This document shows, one piece after another, positions 16,553-23,739 of a stretch of DNA of 36,634 bases; position 1 is the stretch's first letter, and each line of letters starts with the position of its first letter. This DNA comes from a virus, in IMG/VR virus record IMGVR_UViG_3300045927_000052, positions 1-36,634 of that record; one strand, given 5' to 3'. The position numbers and the translations under genes were made by a program. The notes beneath the pieces are model-generated. The model saw only the letters and a list, made by a program, of their open reading frames with translations, was not told the origin of the DNA and searched no databases.

Positions 16553-16705
16553 ATGGCGGACGTGCTCGAGGTGTGGTGGCTGTGGCTCGGTGGCGGGATT
16601 GCTGTCGGTGTGCTGCTGGTGCAGACGTTGCGGCAGGAACGCCGGTCGAAGGAGTACTGGCGGGAGCAGCAGCGGAGCGGGGACGGCGACTCGGCGGGCG
16701 GGTGA
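16553..16705 (+). CDS. Small single-helix membrane protein (plus strand)
   Basis: A 50-aa frame opposite to all neighbours: MADVLEVWWLWLGGGIAVGV, then LLVQTL closing one transmembrane helix (about residues 7-27), then a charged tail (RQERRSKEYWREQQRSGDG). Codon third positions are mostly G/C. A TATCGT hexamer at 16541-16546 lies 6 nt before the ATG, as in leaderless actinobacterial promoters, but no good -35 is visible. It is antisense to the leader of the structural operon. It may be a real small membrane protein or a chance frame. Confidence 0.42.
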   Translation: MADVLEVWWLWLGGGIAVGVLLVQTLRQERRSKEYWREQQRSGDGDSAGG

Positions 16706-16730
16706 CGCACGCCTGTCAAGATTGCCGCGC

Positions 16731-16759
16731 ACTGTAGCCCCCCGACGCGGCTCTGTCAG
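16731..16759 (-). promoter_or_regulatory. Leftward promoter for the structural operon
   Basis: On the minus strand CTGACA (16759-16754), a 17-nt spacer and TACAGT (16736-16731) match sigma-70/HrdB-type consensus at 5/6 and 4/6 positions. It sits exactly in the gap after the last early gene (stop at 16760) and about 200 bases ahead of the HNH and terminase genes. A TTGACA further in (16719-16714) lacks a partner -10. Confidence 0.6.
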
Positions 16760-17428
16760 TCATGCAGGCTTCTTCGTGTCGTCGCGCTGCTCGGCGAGCA
16801 GACGTTGGATGGCGCGGTCGTTGCCGGTGATCATGCGATCGCCGCGGTCGTAGGCGTCGAGCAGGCGGGCACCTGGCCAAACTCCCCAGCGTTTGTGGAA
16901 CTCGTGGCAGACGCCGCAGTGGGCGAGGCCACGGTCGGATGCTTTCGGGGTGCGCTTGCCGAAGCGGGCGTGGTTGGGGCACCACATCGGGTCGTTGGCT
17001 GCGGCGAGGTCGCGTTGGGCTTCGTCGCCGCGGTTGAGCGCGTCGGCGGTGCAGCGCGCCATGTAGTGCTCGTCGGTGGCGCGTTGGAGAGCGCGCACGG
17101 CGGCGATGGTTCGGGTGCGGTGGTTGTCGGTCCATGCGTCTCGGGCGACGATGGCGGATTCGACGCTGGTGAGGTCGATGGTTTCGCCGGCTCCTTCGTC
17201 GCCGCGGTCGATGCGGTGGCCGGGTCCGCCGGTGCCGGGTTCGGCTCCGGGTGTGCGGGTGGGGTAGCCGTCGGGTCGGCTGGGGTGGGTTCGTTCGAGG
17301 TCGAGGTGGTGGCGGATGGCGGCGATGGTGCCGGTGAGGACGTCGAGCTCGGCTTGCAGGGTTGTTTCGATGCGGTCGAGGTCGGCGGTGGTGGGGAGCC
17401 GTTCGTGGTGGTTGGTCCGTCGGGGCAA
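16760..17428 (-). CDS. Hypothetical phage protein with zinc-ribbon-like motif
   Basis: A 222-aa protein with an unusual TTG start at 17428; AAGGA lies 7 nt upstream and no ATG or GTG fits better. The N-terminal part is a helix/coiled coil (LDRIETTLQAELDVLTGTIA), followed by a Pro/Gly-rich linker, a helical middle and a C-terminal Cys/His cluster (MWCPNHARF then AHCGVCHEFHKRWGVWP) that could bind zinc. Last gene of the early operon. I do not recognise the family; a nucleic-acid-binding role is only suggested by the zinc-type motif. Confidence 0.7.
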   Translation of the reverse strand: MPRRTNHHERLPTTADLDRIETTLQAELDVLTGTIAAIRHHLDLERTHPSRPDGYPTRTPGAEPGTGGPGHRIDRGDEGAGETIDLTSVESAIVARDAWTDNHRTRTIAAVRALQRATDEHYMARCTADALNRGDEAQRDLAAANDPMWCPNHARFGKRTPKASDRGLAHCGVCHEFHKRWGVWPGARLLDAYDRGDRMITGNDRAIQRLLAEQRDDTKKPA

Positions 17429-17467
17429 TCGGGTGTCCTTTCGTGGGGCCCGCCAGGGCCAGATCGG

Positions 17468-18187
17468 TCAGGCAGTGTCGGTCCAGGCTGCGAGGGGTCG
17501 GAGGTTGCCGGCGTGGAGTGCTTCGGCGATGGCGTGGGCTGGGGCGTTGGGTGCGCGTGCTCGGAGGTCGTGGACGGTGTCGACGTGGTCGGCGGCGAAG
17601 TTGGCGATGATGGTTCGCTGGTAGCTGCGCGGGTTGGTTTTGCCGTTGGCGGTGGCGCAGCGGTGGGCGTAGCTGGTTGCTACGGCTTGGAGGAAGTCGT
17701 CGTCGTCCTGTGGATAACTCGGGTCGTTACTGGACTCTGTGTAGGACGATGACTCTGTAGAACTAAGGGGACGGGACGGGGTAGAGCGAACTTCGGGCGA
17801 ACGTTCCGCCTTGTTACGGCGTAACGCTGGCGTAACACCTGCCGAACGTTTCCGGGTTCGCATGGCTTGCATCCGTTCTTTCGCTTGGCGGCGGTCGCGT
17901 TCCACCGACTCTCTCGTCGGCTGGTACTCGTGGAAGTCGTGGATCTGCCACCCGTCGTCGGTGACGTCCCAGAGGTCGAGTTCGGCGAGCTTCTTCGCGA
18001 CGGCGGGTTTGACTTCGGCGTAGGCGCAGATGAGCGCGAGTGAGTCGGTGGGGATGTGGCCGTCGGTGAGGTTTTGGTTGCTCCAGCAGAGAGCGGCGAT
18101 GTAGAGGGCGCGTCCTTGGAGGCCGGCGGCGCGGGCCTTCGGGTGGGTGTAGAAGCCGTCGTCGAGCCGAACCCACGTCATCGTCAC
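17468..18187 (-). CDS. Replication initiator / helicase-loader-like protein
   Basis: A 239-aa protein. Residues 1-110 form a winged-helix-type domain (WVRLDDGFYTHPKARAAG, ALYIAALCWSNQNLTDGHIP, WQIHDFHEYQPTRE), common in phage replisome organisers. Residues about 125-185 are a basic then Ser-rich linker. The C-terminus (DDDDFLQAVATSYAH... NLRPLAAW) resembles a small DnaD-like helicase-loading domain. The start is GTG 18187 (GTGA overlap), with ATG 18181 as an alternative. The linker codons contain repeats and a DnaA box, so gene and origin may coincide as in lambda O. No polymerase or helicase is encoded in the window, so host enzymes are probably recruited. Confidence 0.72.
   Translation of the reverse strand: MTMTWVRLDDGFYTHPKARAAGLQGRALYIAALCWSNQNLTDGHIPTDSLALICAYAEVKPAVAKKLAELDLWDVTDDGWQIHDFHEYQPTRESVERDRRQAKERMQAMRTRKRSAGVTPALRRNKAERSPEVRSTPSRPLSSTESSSYTESSNDPSYPQDDDDFLQAVATSYAHRCATANGKTNPRSYQRTIIANFAADHVDTVHDLRARAPNAPAHAIAEALHAGNLRPLAAWTDTA
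17709..17850. other. Candidate replication origin inside the initiator gene
   Basis: A cluster within the coding linker: a perfect DnaA box (TGTGGATAA at 17709-17717, reverse of TTATCCACA); GACTCTGT at 17733-17740 and 17751-17758; CGAACGTT at 17798-17805 and 17843-17850; GGCGTAAC at 17818-17825 and 17829-17836; and a GTTAC-GGC-GTAAC dyad at 17813-17825. Local GC is lower than in neighbours. Repeats of this kind in an initiator gene are typical of phage origins. Confidence 0.5.
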
Positions 18188-18468
18188 GCTGCTCCTGTCA
18201 TGCGTCGGAGGAGCCGCCGTGCGTCCTCCCGAACGTGGTCTCGTGCTGGTCTGGGTGCGGTCGGATCGCACTTGGTGGGCGCCATGCCGGTGCGGATTTG
18301 TGTGGCCATGACGTCGACGATTCGGCGTTCGCGGTCGGTGATCCACGGGTGCCAGCGGGGATGCCAGGGCCAGCCGGCCCGGTCGTGCATGTCGTCGGGG
18401 ACGTCGTCGATCGTCGGGTGGTCGGGCGGCGCGGGTGGGAGCACGAACCGGAATCGGGGGCCGCTCAT
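18184..18468 (-). CDS. Hypothetical protein, 94 aa
   Basis: Not recognised. ATG 18468 and the stop at 18184 make ATGA and GTGA overlaps with both neighbours, which supports this reading of the frame; the longer upstream extension is a shadow of the HNH gene. The N-terminus is Pro/Asp-rich (VLPPAPPDHPTIDDVPDD), then a Trp/His/Pro-rich turn (WPWHPRWHPWITD) and a helix DRERRIVDVMATQIRTGM, ending in an Arg-rich helix. It sits between an HNH protein and the initiator, so a role in replication is possible but not shown. Confidence 0.65.
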   Translation of the reverse strand: MSGPRFRFVLPPAPPDHPTIDDVPDDMHDRAGWPWHPRWHPWITDRERRIVDVMATQIRTGMAPTKCDPTAPRPARDHVREDARRLLRRMTGAA

Positions 18469-18908
18469 TGCCGGTTCCAGATCCATGCGGGGGTGGGCGG
18501 GTGCCGCCACCAGTTGCGGCGCCGCACGCGGCGGACGTGGCGGCGGGTCAGTTCGGCGAGGTTCGGTGTGTAGCGGTCGTGGCCGGCGAGCAGGCCGGTG
18601 CGGTGGCAGCGGGTGCACAGCTCGATCAAGTCGGTGGCTCGTTCTCCGGCGCCTCGAGCCGGCTGCCATCGGCCGGCGATCCACGCTTTCCGGTAGAGGC
18701 CGTGGTGGACTTCCAACCGTCGGGTGCGTCGTCTTCGCATCCAGCCGTCGTCGGGTTGGCGGCGCACCCGGCCGCACGCCATGCACCGATCTTGGCTCCA
18801 CGACTGGAGCCAGGCGGCTCGGATTGGTGGCCAGTGGACCTGTTCGTAGGCGTCGACGGTGACGGGGGCGAGCAGCTCGGCGAGCCTCGGATTGAGGTCG
18901 ACGGTCAC
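18465..18908 (-). CDS. HNH-type nuclease-like protein
   Basis: A 147-aa protein from GTG 18908 (GTGA overlap). It has the layout of an HNH fold: CMACGRV knuckle (about residues 42-48), RRLEVHHGLYRKAW (about 63-76) with paired His, and LIELCTRCHRTGLLAGH (about 94-110) closing the zinc site. The C-terminus is strongly basic (RRHVRRVRRRNWWRHPP). It lies beside the initiator and translocase genes, which suggests processing of phage DNA during recombination or replication. It is shorter on motif than the packaging HNH, so catalytic competence is likely but less certain. Confidence 0.72.
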   Translation of the reverse strand: MTVDLNPRLAELLAPVTVDAYEQVHWPPIRAAWLQSWSQDRCMACGRVRRQPDDGWMRRRRTRRLEVHHGLYRKAWIAGRWQPARGAGERATDLIELCTRCHRTGLLAGHDRYTPNLAELTRRHVRRVRRRNWWRHPPTPAWIWNRQ

Positions 18909-19186
18909 GGCTGGCCTCCGGACTGACCCTCAGAATCGTTTATGGCGTCGCCAAAAACCCCGTAGACGAGCGATCGGGCCAGCGCGGCTATCGAGCTATG
19001 CCCGGCGGCTTCTGCGACCTCTGAGAGCCTCTGCCACGTTTCGTCGTCCGGGACCTCGAACGAGACCTTGTGGCGGTGCGGACGGAGACGTCGGCGGAGC
19101 CCGGACGGGTAGACCCAGCCGTACTCGGGGTGCTTGACGCGGCCGCGGCTGTCGACGGTCCACGGGGCGACCGGCGGACGGGCCAT
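18905..19186 (-). CDS. Small ribbon-helix-helix-like DNA-binding protein
   Basis: A 93-aa protein; ATG 19186 shares its A with the upstream TGA (TGATG). The N-terminus is basic (YPSGLRRRLRPHRHKVSF). The rest fits a ribbon-helix-helix fold: KVSFEVPDDETWQRLSEVA, then AGHSSIAALARSLVYGVF. Proteins of this type act as autoregulators or as partition/relaxosome accessory factors. It lies right after the FtsK-like translocase, so it may be its regulator. A longer start (19249) would overlap the translocase heavily and is not favoured. Confidence 0.65.
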   Translation of the reverse strand: MARPPVAPWTVDSRGRVKHPEYGWVYPSGLRRRLRPHRHKVSFEVPDDETWQRLSEVAEAAGHSSIAALARSLVYGVFGDAINDSEGQSGGQP

Positions 19187-20907
19187 CACGCCGACCTGAC
19201 TCTCGACCGGGTGACCGACTCGGCGAACCACCTCGCGCCGTTCGACCACGCACCCACCGCATGAAAATCACGGGTAGCAGCGTCCTTCTTCAGAGCGAAC
19301 CGCTCCTGATGCTCCCGGAGAGTCAGACCGACCGAACCGACAGCGGACAACCGACCCCGCAGATCCTGCCTACGGACCCCTATCTCGTCCGCGTAGCGGA
19401 CCGGGGGGACGGAAGGCGGGCCATCAGCGGAGGGATACAAGGGGGTCGGGTCGGCGTGAAGCGGTCGCGACTGGGTTGTGACTGGGCCAAGCGCGATCGC
19501 CTGGCTGGCGGACGGCTGGTGCTCGACTGGGGGACGGCTGGCCTCGTACAGCTCGGCGGCGACGGCGTCCAGTTGCTGTCCGAACAGTCCTGCGGCCCGG
19601 CCGTGGCGCCATTCGACGCCGTTTTTGTAGACGAGTCGGCCGGGGATCGCGGGCAGCTTCGACAGGTCTACGCCTTGCCCGCGTAGGCCAGGTGCGATGG
19701 CGTCGGCCTGTTCGCCCTGCTCGCAGCGCAGGCCGACCCGGTGCCGGATGTTGCCTTTCGTGCCCGTGGTGAGCACGTCGGCTTCGGGGTGCTGCGTCGA
19801 GAAGATGAGCGAGATGCCGGAGGACCGGCCGCGCTGTGTCAGGAGTTGGATGAGCCGCTTCGTGTCCGCCTTGTCGGGGGACATTTCGACGATCGAGGCG
19901 ACTTCGTCGACGAACACGACGGTGTAGGGCCACAGGTCGGGGCGGTCAACGGCGTTGCGGATCCCGTGGGCTTCCATTTCGAACTCTCGGCGTTCGAGGT
20001 CGTGGCCGAGGTCGATGAGGGCCTTCAGGATTTCGTCGGGGGTGCGGGCGTAGACGTCCAGGTGCCGTTTCCACACGCCGAGCTCGACGCCGCCTTTGCC
20101 GTCGAGTCCGACGGCTCGGACTCCGGCGGCGATCAGCTGCGCGGCGAAGCTGTGGACGATCGACGATTTGCCCATGTCGGTGGCGCCGCCGATGAGACAG
20201 TGCGAGCCGACGAGTTTCAGCCACAGGTCGCCGTGGCGGGTGACCCCTACCCTCAGGCGGCCGGGGCGGGGGTGGTCGGGCATCGTCCAGGGGACGGGTT
20301 CGAGGAGCCGGTCGCGCCAGATGATGGTCAGCCGGTAGCGTTCGGCTGAGTCGCCGGGGACGGGTTCGACGGTGAGGTCTCTCGCCTTGTAGTCGGCGGC
20401 GAGGGTGCCGCGCAGGTTGCGGAACCGGACGGGGTCGGTGTGGTCGCCGAGCGCGACGGTCAGTTCGAGCACGTCGACTTTCGGGCGTGCCGGACGCGGC
20501 TTGGGGCGCCGGTTCGGTTCGGTGAGGCGTCGCCGCAGGTTCCACCAGGCGGCCCAGTAGACGGCGGCGGCGAGGTCGTTCGGGGTGCGTCTCCACGTCG
20601 TGATCGTCGGCGTCGGGAACCACGTCGACGGGGCACCGTCGAGCGGCGCGGCGCGGGATTGGGCGCCTTGGACGTAGCCGTGGAACCGCTTCCCGATCCG
20701 GTACGTCTGCCGTTTGCGTTCGAGCCGCGGCGACGTGGCGGCTACGAGGACGGCGGCGATCGGGATTGCGGCGGCGAGCCATCGCCAGTCGGTGAACCTG
20801 AACGCGAGGATGAGCCCGGCGACGGTCGGGGCGATTTTGTCGAACCACCGGCCGGCGAGCCGGAGGTAGTGGGCGGGGAGCAGTTCGGCGAGGAAGTCGC
20901 GGATCAT
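19186..20907 (-). CDS. FtsK/SpoIIIE-type DNA translocase, membrane-anchored
   Basis: A 573-aa protein from ATG 20907 (ATGA overlap). Two hydrophobic segments (about residues 26-37 and 43-57) anchor the N-terminus. The motor domain has Walker A GGATDMGKSS (240-249), Walker B TVVFVDEVAS (329-338) and the ISLIFSTQHPEAD sensor segment (365-377). The C-terminus (LTLREHQERFALKKDAATRD) could be a winged helix for DNA recognition. This layout matches the single-protein TraB/TraSA transfer ATPases of actinobacterial plasmids and integrative elements as well as phage FtsK-like genes. It probably pumps double-stranded phage DNA or acts at the membrane. Confidence 0.88.
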   Translation of the reverse strand: MIRDFLAELLPAHYLRLAGRWFDKIAPTVAGLILAFRFTDWRWLAAAIPIAAVLVAATSPRLERKRQTYRIGKRFHGYVQGAQSRAAPLDGAPSTWFPTPTITTWRRTPNDLAAAVYWAAWWNLRRRLTEPNRRPKPRPARPKVDVLELTVALGDHTDPVRFRNLRGTLAADYKARDLTVEPVPGDSAERYRLTIIWRDRLLEPVPWTMPDHPRPGRLRVGVTRHGDLWLKLVGSHCLIGGATDMGKSSIVHSFAAQLIAAGVRAVGLDGKGGVELGVWKRHLDVYARTPDEILKALIDLGHDLERREFEMEAHGIRNAVDRPDLWPYTVVFVDEVASIVEMSPDKADTKRLIQLLTQRGRSSGISLIFSTQHPEADVLTTGTKGNIRHRVGLRCEQGEQADAIAPGLRGQGVDLSKLPAIPGRLVYKNGVEWRHGRAAGLFGQQLDAVAAELYEASRPPVEHQPSASQAIALGPVTTQSRPLHADPTPLYPSADGPPSVPPVRYADEIGVRRQDLRGRLSAVGSVGLTLREHQERFALKKDAATRDFHAVGAWSNGARWFAESVTRSRVRSA

Positions 20908-21329
20908 CGACGGCGCCGCCCTGTCGACTGTGACCCGGTGAATTTCCCGTCTCGGCCTTTCGTGTACCGCTGCCCGCCTCGCGTGCTGCGTCGGAAGCTG
21001 GTCCGGTCGTAGGGGTTGCGGTACCGGTGGTTGGCTGCCGCGCCGCCGCTGTGGGGCCGGTCTTGGTCGCCGCGCAGCATCCACCCGATGCGCCCGATCG
21101 TGTCTGCTGTCGCCCATCCGCCGACGGCGAGGGTGGTCCAGCCGACCCAGCCGGACGTGAAGAACCACGTCGGTGATGTGGCGAGGGTGACGCCGAAGAA
21201 TCCGACGAGGAGTGTGCGGCGGACGACGCGTCCGGTGCCGCGGTCCATCCGCAGTTTCGGTTCCGCTTTCTTCCTGGTGTGGCGTGGCCGGGGCGCGGTG
21301 AGCGGCCGCGGCCGCACTCCGCGGGTCAC
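20904..21329 (-). CDS. Small basic membrane protein upstream of the translocase
   Basis: A 141-aa protein from GTG 21329 (GTGA overlap). The N-terminus is Arg/Pro-rich (about 38 residues), followed by two hydrophobic segments (about 39-57, LLVGFFGVTLATSPTWFF; and 61-80) and a basic, Gly/Arg-rich C-terminus. It overlaps the translocase start by 4 nt, so the two are probably translated together. It is unrecognised by family; size and topology resemble the small spread (Spd-type) membrane proteins that accompany actinobacterial transfer ATPases, which is only an analogy. Confidence 0.62.
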   Translation of the reverse strand: MTRGVRPRPLTAPRPRHTRKKAEPKLRMDRGTGRVVRRTLLVGFFGVTLATSPTWFFTSGWVGWTTLAVGGWATADTIGRIGWMLRGDQDRPHSGGAAANHRYRNPYDRTSFRRSTRGGQRYTKGRDGKFTGSQSTGRRRR

Positions 21330-21658
21330 TTGACGCACCACCACCCGTGGTCCTTGACCCATGTGAAGGTGAGGTCCGTCGGTCCGCCGGTGATCTTCGG
21401 GTATCCGGGCTTGACGATGTAGCGGCCGCCGGCGGCTTCGCAGACGAGATGCCGGAACACGTCGTACTGGTTGATGTGTTCGTAGAGGCCGGGCGGGTCG
21501 CCCCAGGCGTCGGGGCCTTGCCGGTTGCGGTCAGGGAGCGGGACTCCGCATCGCCATCCGAGTTGGGTCGCGGCGAGGAGAGCGCCGGCGACGGCGAGGA
21601 ACCACCAGGGCGGTTCACGATGGCGGTGGCGTTGTGTCGGTGGGTCATGGTTGGGCAT
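21326..21658 (-). CDS. Small membrane-anchored protein with conserved-looking cysteines
   Basis: A 110-aa protein from ATG 21658, with one hydrophobic segment (about residues 18-34, WWFLAVAGALLAATQLG) after a His/Arg-rich N-terminus. The remainder is a soluble domain with Cys at about 37, 73 and 108 and a C-terminal FTWVKDHGWWCVK. Not recognised. It overlaps the next membrane gene by 4 nt and may form part of a membrane complex with the FtsK-like translocase. The preceding 90 bases are non-coding. Confidence 0.62.
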   Translation of the reverse strand: MPNHDPPTQRHRHREPPWWFLAVAGALLAATQLGWRCGVPLPDRNRQGPDAWGDPPGLYEHINQYDVFRHLVCEAAGGRYIVKPGYPKITGGPTDLTFTWVKDHGWWCVK

Positions 21659-21727
21659 TCGCAGGGGCTCCCGGTTGTCGTACGGTTCGGTTGCGGCTCG
21701 GGGGAGGGGAGTCCTTCGCAGGGGCTC
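21658..21727. repeat. 13-bp direct repeat in the leader of the 110-aa gene
   Basis: TTCGCAGGGGCTC occurs at 21658-21670 and 21715-21727. The first copy covers the start region of the gene at 21658. The second lies 57 bases upstream and looks like a duplicated leader in which the ATG is altered to AGG. The 91-base gap (21659-21749) holds no frame and no clear promoter. Confidence 0.5.
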
Positions 21728-21749
21728 GCCCCTTCCCCGGCCGTCCAGG

Positions 21750-21971
21750 TCAGGCGGTGAGCGGCTCCTCGCGTGGCCAGCGGGCGACGAGGTCGACGAA
21801 CTCCCATTCGGCGAGCACGACTTCGATCGGGTAGCTGCGGGTCGCCCCGCACATGGGGCAGCCGTGCCTCACCCAGCGGCGGCCGACAGTCCAGTTGCCG
21901 ATGCGCGGCTTCTGTCCGCACCGGTATCGGGCGGTCACGACACACGACGGCGCAGCGGCGGCGATGGTCAT
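21750..21971 (-). CDS. Small zinc-finger-like protein
   Basis: A 73-aa protein from ATG 21971 (ATGA overlap with recT). Cys at 10, 18, 38 and 41 (RYRCGQKPRIG and HGCPMCGATRSYP) suggest a zinc-ribbon, followed by a helix (IEVVLAEWEFVDLVARW). Being coupled to RecT, it might assist recombination, but no function is known. The region just downstream (21659-21749) is non-coding. Confidence 0.6.
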   Translation of the reverse strand: MTIAAAAPSCVVTARYRCGQKPRIGNWTVGRRWVRHGCPMCGATRSYPIEVVLAEWEFVDLVARWPREEPLTA

Positions 21972-22906
21972 GCGGCGTCTCCTGCGGTGCGTTGTTCGTC
22001 GGCGATCGTCTGCAACTTGTCGATCAGCTCGGAGGCTTGGTCGGCGGACAGTTCGGAGAAGCCGGTCGGGTCGGCGAGGGCGAGGACACCGGCGACGTAC
22101 TCGCGGCGGTCATCCTCAGAGACGCCGAGCTCGGCGAGGAGCGCGAACACCGCCGCGCGTTGCTTCGCGGTCGGCTTCCGTGGTTCCGGGTCGGCCTGGT
22201 CGACGACTTCGGCGTCGACGATCGCCTCGTCTTCGCCGGGCAGCGGCGGCAACGGGGGTCCCGGATCGACGACGGTCGGCACCGCGGCAAGTGACTCCCC
22301 TGCCCGTGCGGTCGTGGCCTTCGCCTTGCGTCGCTGCGTCCCCGCCTCCGGCTCCGTGCCGACCCCGTTCGACACGACCGGAGCGTCGATGTCGCCGTCG
22401 AGCTCTTCAGCGAAGTAGGCGACCCCACCCAACGCGTCGGGGGCGACCATCCGCGCCAGCTCAGCCGACGCACGGGCGAGGAGCATCTGACGCGGGTACT
22501 TGCGGTAGTTCTGGCGGCCGTCGAGCCCGGCCTTCTTGGCGTCGTCCATCGTCCACGTCACCCGCTGCACATTCGTGGAGCCGCGGCGCTGGCCGGCGAC
22601 GGTGACCTTCGTGTTCGTCGCCTCTTCGACCCACAGGTCGTGACCGGCGCCGAGCACGAGCGCTCGGGCGAGCTCAGCGCGGGGCGCTGCGCGCCCTTCG
22701 ACGATGTCCACCTTCGCTAGAGCTTGCATTGGTCCGAGGCCGAGTTCGGCGCCGTACAGGATGCAGGCGGCGATCTGGGCGGGCTTGCCTCGGAACGTGG
22801 CAGGGACGAAATCGGTGTTGGCGATCGACGCGGCGAGCTCGGCGGCGGGTTGGACGAGCGCGACCCAGCCGGTCGCCGGGTTGGTGTAGGGGACGATGTC
22901 TGTCAT
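21968..22906 (-). CDS. recT: RecT-family single-strand annealing protein
   Basis: A 312-aa protein from ATG 22906 (ATGA overlap with the exonuclease gene). Residues 20-190 carry the RecT-like core: TDFVPATFRGKPAQIAACIL, YGAELGLGPMQALAKVDIVE, LARALVLGAGHDLW, VTWTMDDAKKAGLDGRQNY and YPRQMLLARASAELARMVAP. The C-terminal 120 residues are an acidic/Pro-rich linker and a helical bundle (LSADQASELIDKLQTIADE). RecT proteins anneal complementary strands made by a partner 5'-3' exonuclease, here the neighbouring gene. Together they would repair, circularise or recombine phage genomes. Confidence 0.9.
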   Translation of the reverse strand: MTDIVPYTNPATGWVALVQPAAELAASIANTDFVPATFRGKPAQIAACILYGAELGLGPMQALAKVDIVEGRAAPRAELARALVLGAGHDLWVEEATNTKVTVAGQRRGSTNVQRVTWTMDDAKKAGLDGRQNYRKYPRQMLLARASAELARMVAPDALGGVAYFAEELDGDIDAPVVSNGVGTEPEAGTQRRKAKATTARAGESLAAVPTVVDPGPPLPPLPGEDEAIVDAEVVDQADPEPRKPTAKQRAAVFALLAELGVSEDDRREYVAGVLALADPTGFSELSADQASELIDKLQTIADEQRTAGDAA

Positions 22907-23739
22907 GCGGCGGTGCTCCTGACTGGCGGGGCGAGGGCTTCGCCCAGGACGGTGTCGTCCTTCTGGGCGATGGCGACCTGCTGGATGTAGAGGAACCTTC
23001 GGAAGGCGCGCTCGTCGGCTTGGACGGGGATGAGGTCGTAGCCGTCGGCGCGTAGCCACAGCGCGGCGACCCGGTCGACGGGGATCATCGGCTGTTCGAC
23101 ACCGTCACCGTCGATGTACGTCTCGGCGTGCCGGTAGGCGGTCAGCTGGTAGGCGGTCTCCGGGAAGATCCCGGACCGGTTCGTCTTGATGTCGATGAGC
23201 CACCACATGCCGCCGATGCGACAGATCAGGTCGAGGGTGCCCATGTAGCGGTGCCGGCGGTTGACGACGACGAGCTCGAGCAGCTCGTCGGTCGGCTCCC
23301 ACTCTTCGCGGAACCGGAGGTACGAGTCGACGTGACCGACGAGCGGTTCGGGGACGTCGACTTCTTCGCCGCGGGCGAGCCGCTCAGCGAACTTGTGGAC
23401 TGTCGTGCCCTTGTTGGCGGCGGCGTCGCGTTCGTCCCACTGGACGCGCTTCAGGTTCTCGACGATGGCGATGCGCGAACCGGGGCGCCATTTGCGGCGG
23501 TCGCGTTGCGCCTTCGCTTCGAGGTCGGCGAGGAGCTGCGCCGGGTTCCACTGGTCGGTGTCTTCGTCGTAGGCGAGCCGGTCGGCGACGTACTCGGAGA
23601 CGGTGTTGGCAGCCCAGTAGACGAGGGCGGGTTTGGGCCAGCCGTCGCCGAGGATGCTGGTGACGCCGTCGACCTTGTCGCCGTCGAGCTTGTAGTAGTG
23701 GCCTCGGCCGGTGTCGTAGCGGCGGGTGAGTCCGGTCAT
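22903..23739 (-). CDS. PD-(D/E)XK exonuclease, Cas4/RecB-like (RecE role)
   Basis: A 278-aa nuclease from ATG 23739. Motifs in order: KGTTVHKFAERL with His115; RYMGTLDLI with Asp170; WWLIDIKTNRSG with the Asp183-x-Lys185 core; and YQLTAYRHAE (197-206), the QxxxY-type motif of RecB-like nucleases. Residues 20-45 (DGVTSILGDGWPKPALVYWA) are typical of phage exonucleases paired with RecT. It would resect double-strand ends for RecT. A long Arg/Pro-rich upstream extension of the frame is a shadow and is excluded. Confidence 0.88.
   Translation of the reverse strand: MTGLTRRYDTGRGHYYKLDGDKVDGVTSILGDGWPKPALVYWAANTVSEYVADRLAYDEDTDQWNPAQLLADLEAKAQRDRRKWRPGSRIAIVENLKRVQWDERDAAANKGTTVHKFAERLARGEEVDVPEPLVGHVDSYLRFREEWEPTDELLELVVVNRRHRYMGTLDLICRIGGMWWLIDIKTNRSGIFPETAYQLTAYRHAETYIDGDGVEQPMIPVDRVAALWLRADGYDLIPVQADERAFRRFLYIQQVAIAQKDDTVLGEALAPPVRSTAA

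Noticed and set aside
16714-16719. Perfect TTGACA on the minus strand as a second late promoter
   Set aside because: No -10-like hexamer at 16-19 bases; the sequence there is CGCCGA.
19186-21945. 919-codon frame around the FtsK gene
   Set aside because: The first 346 codons are shadow of three small membrane and zinc-type genes; ATG 20907 with an ATGA overlap is the likely start.
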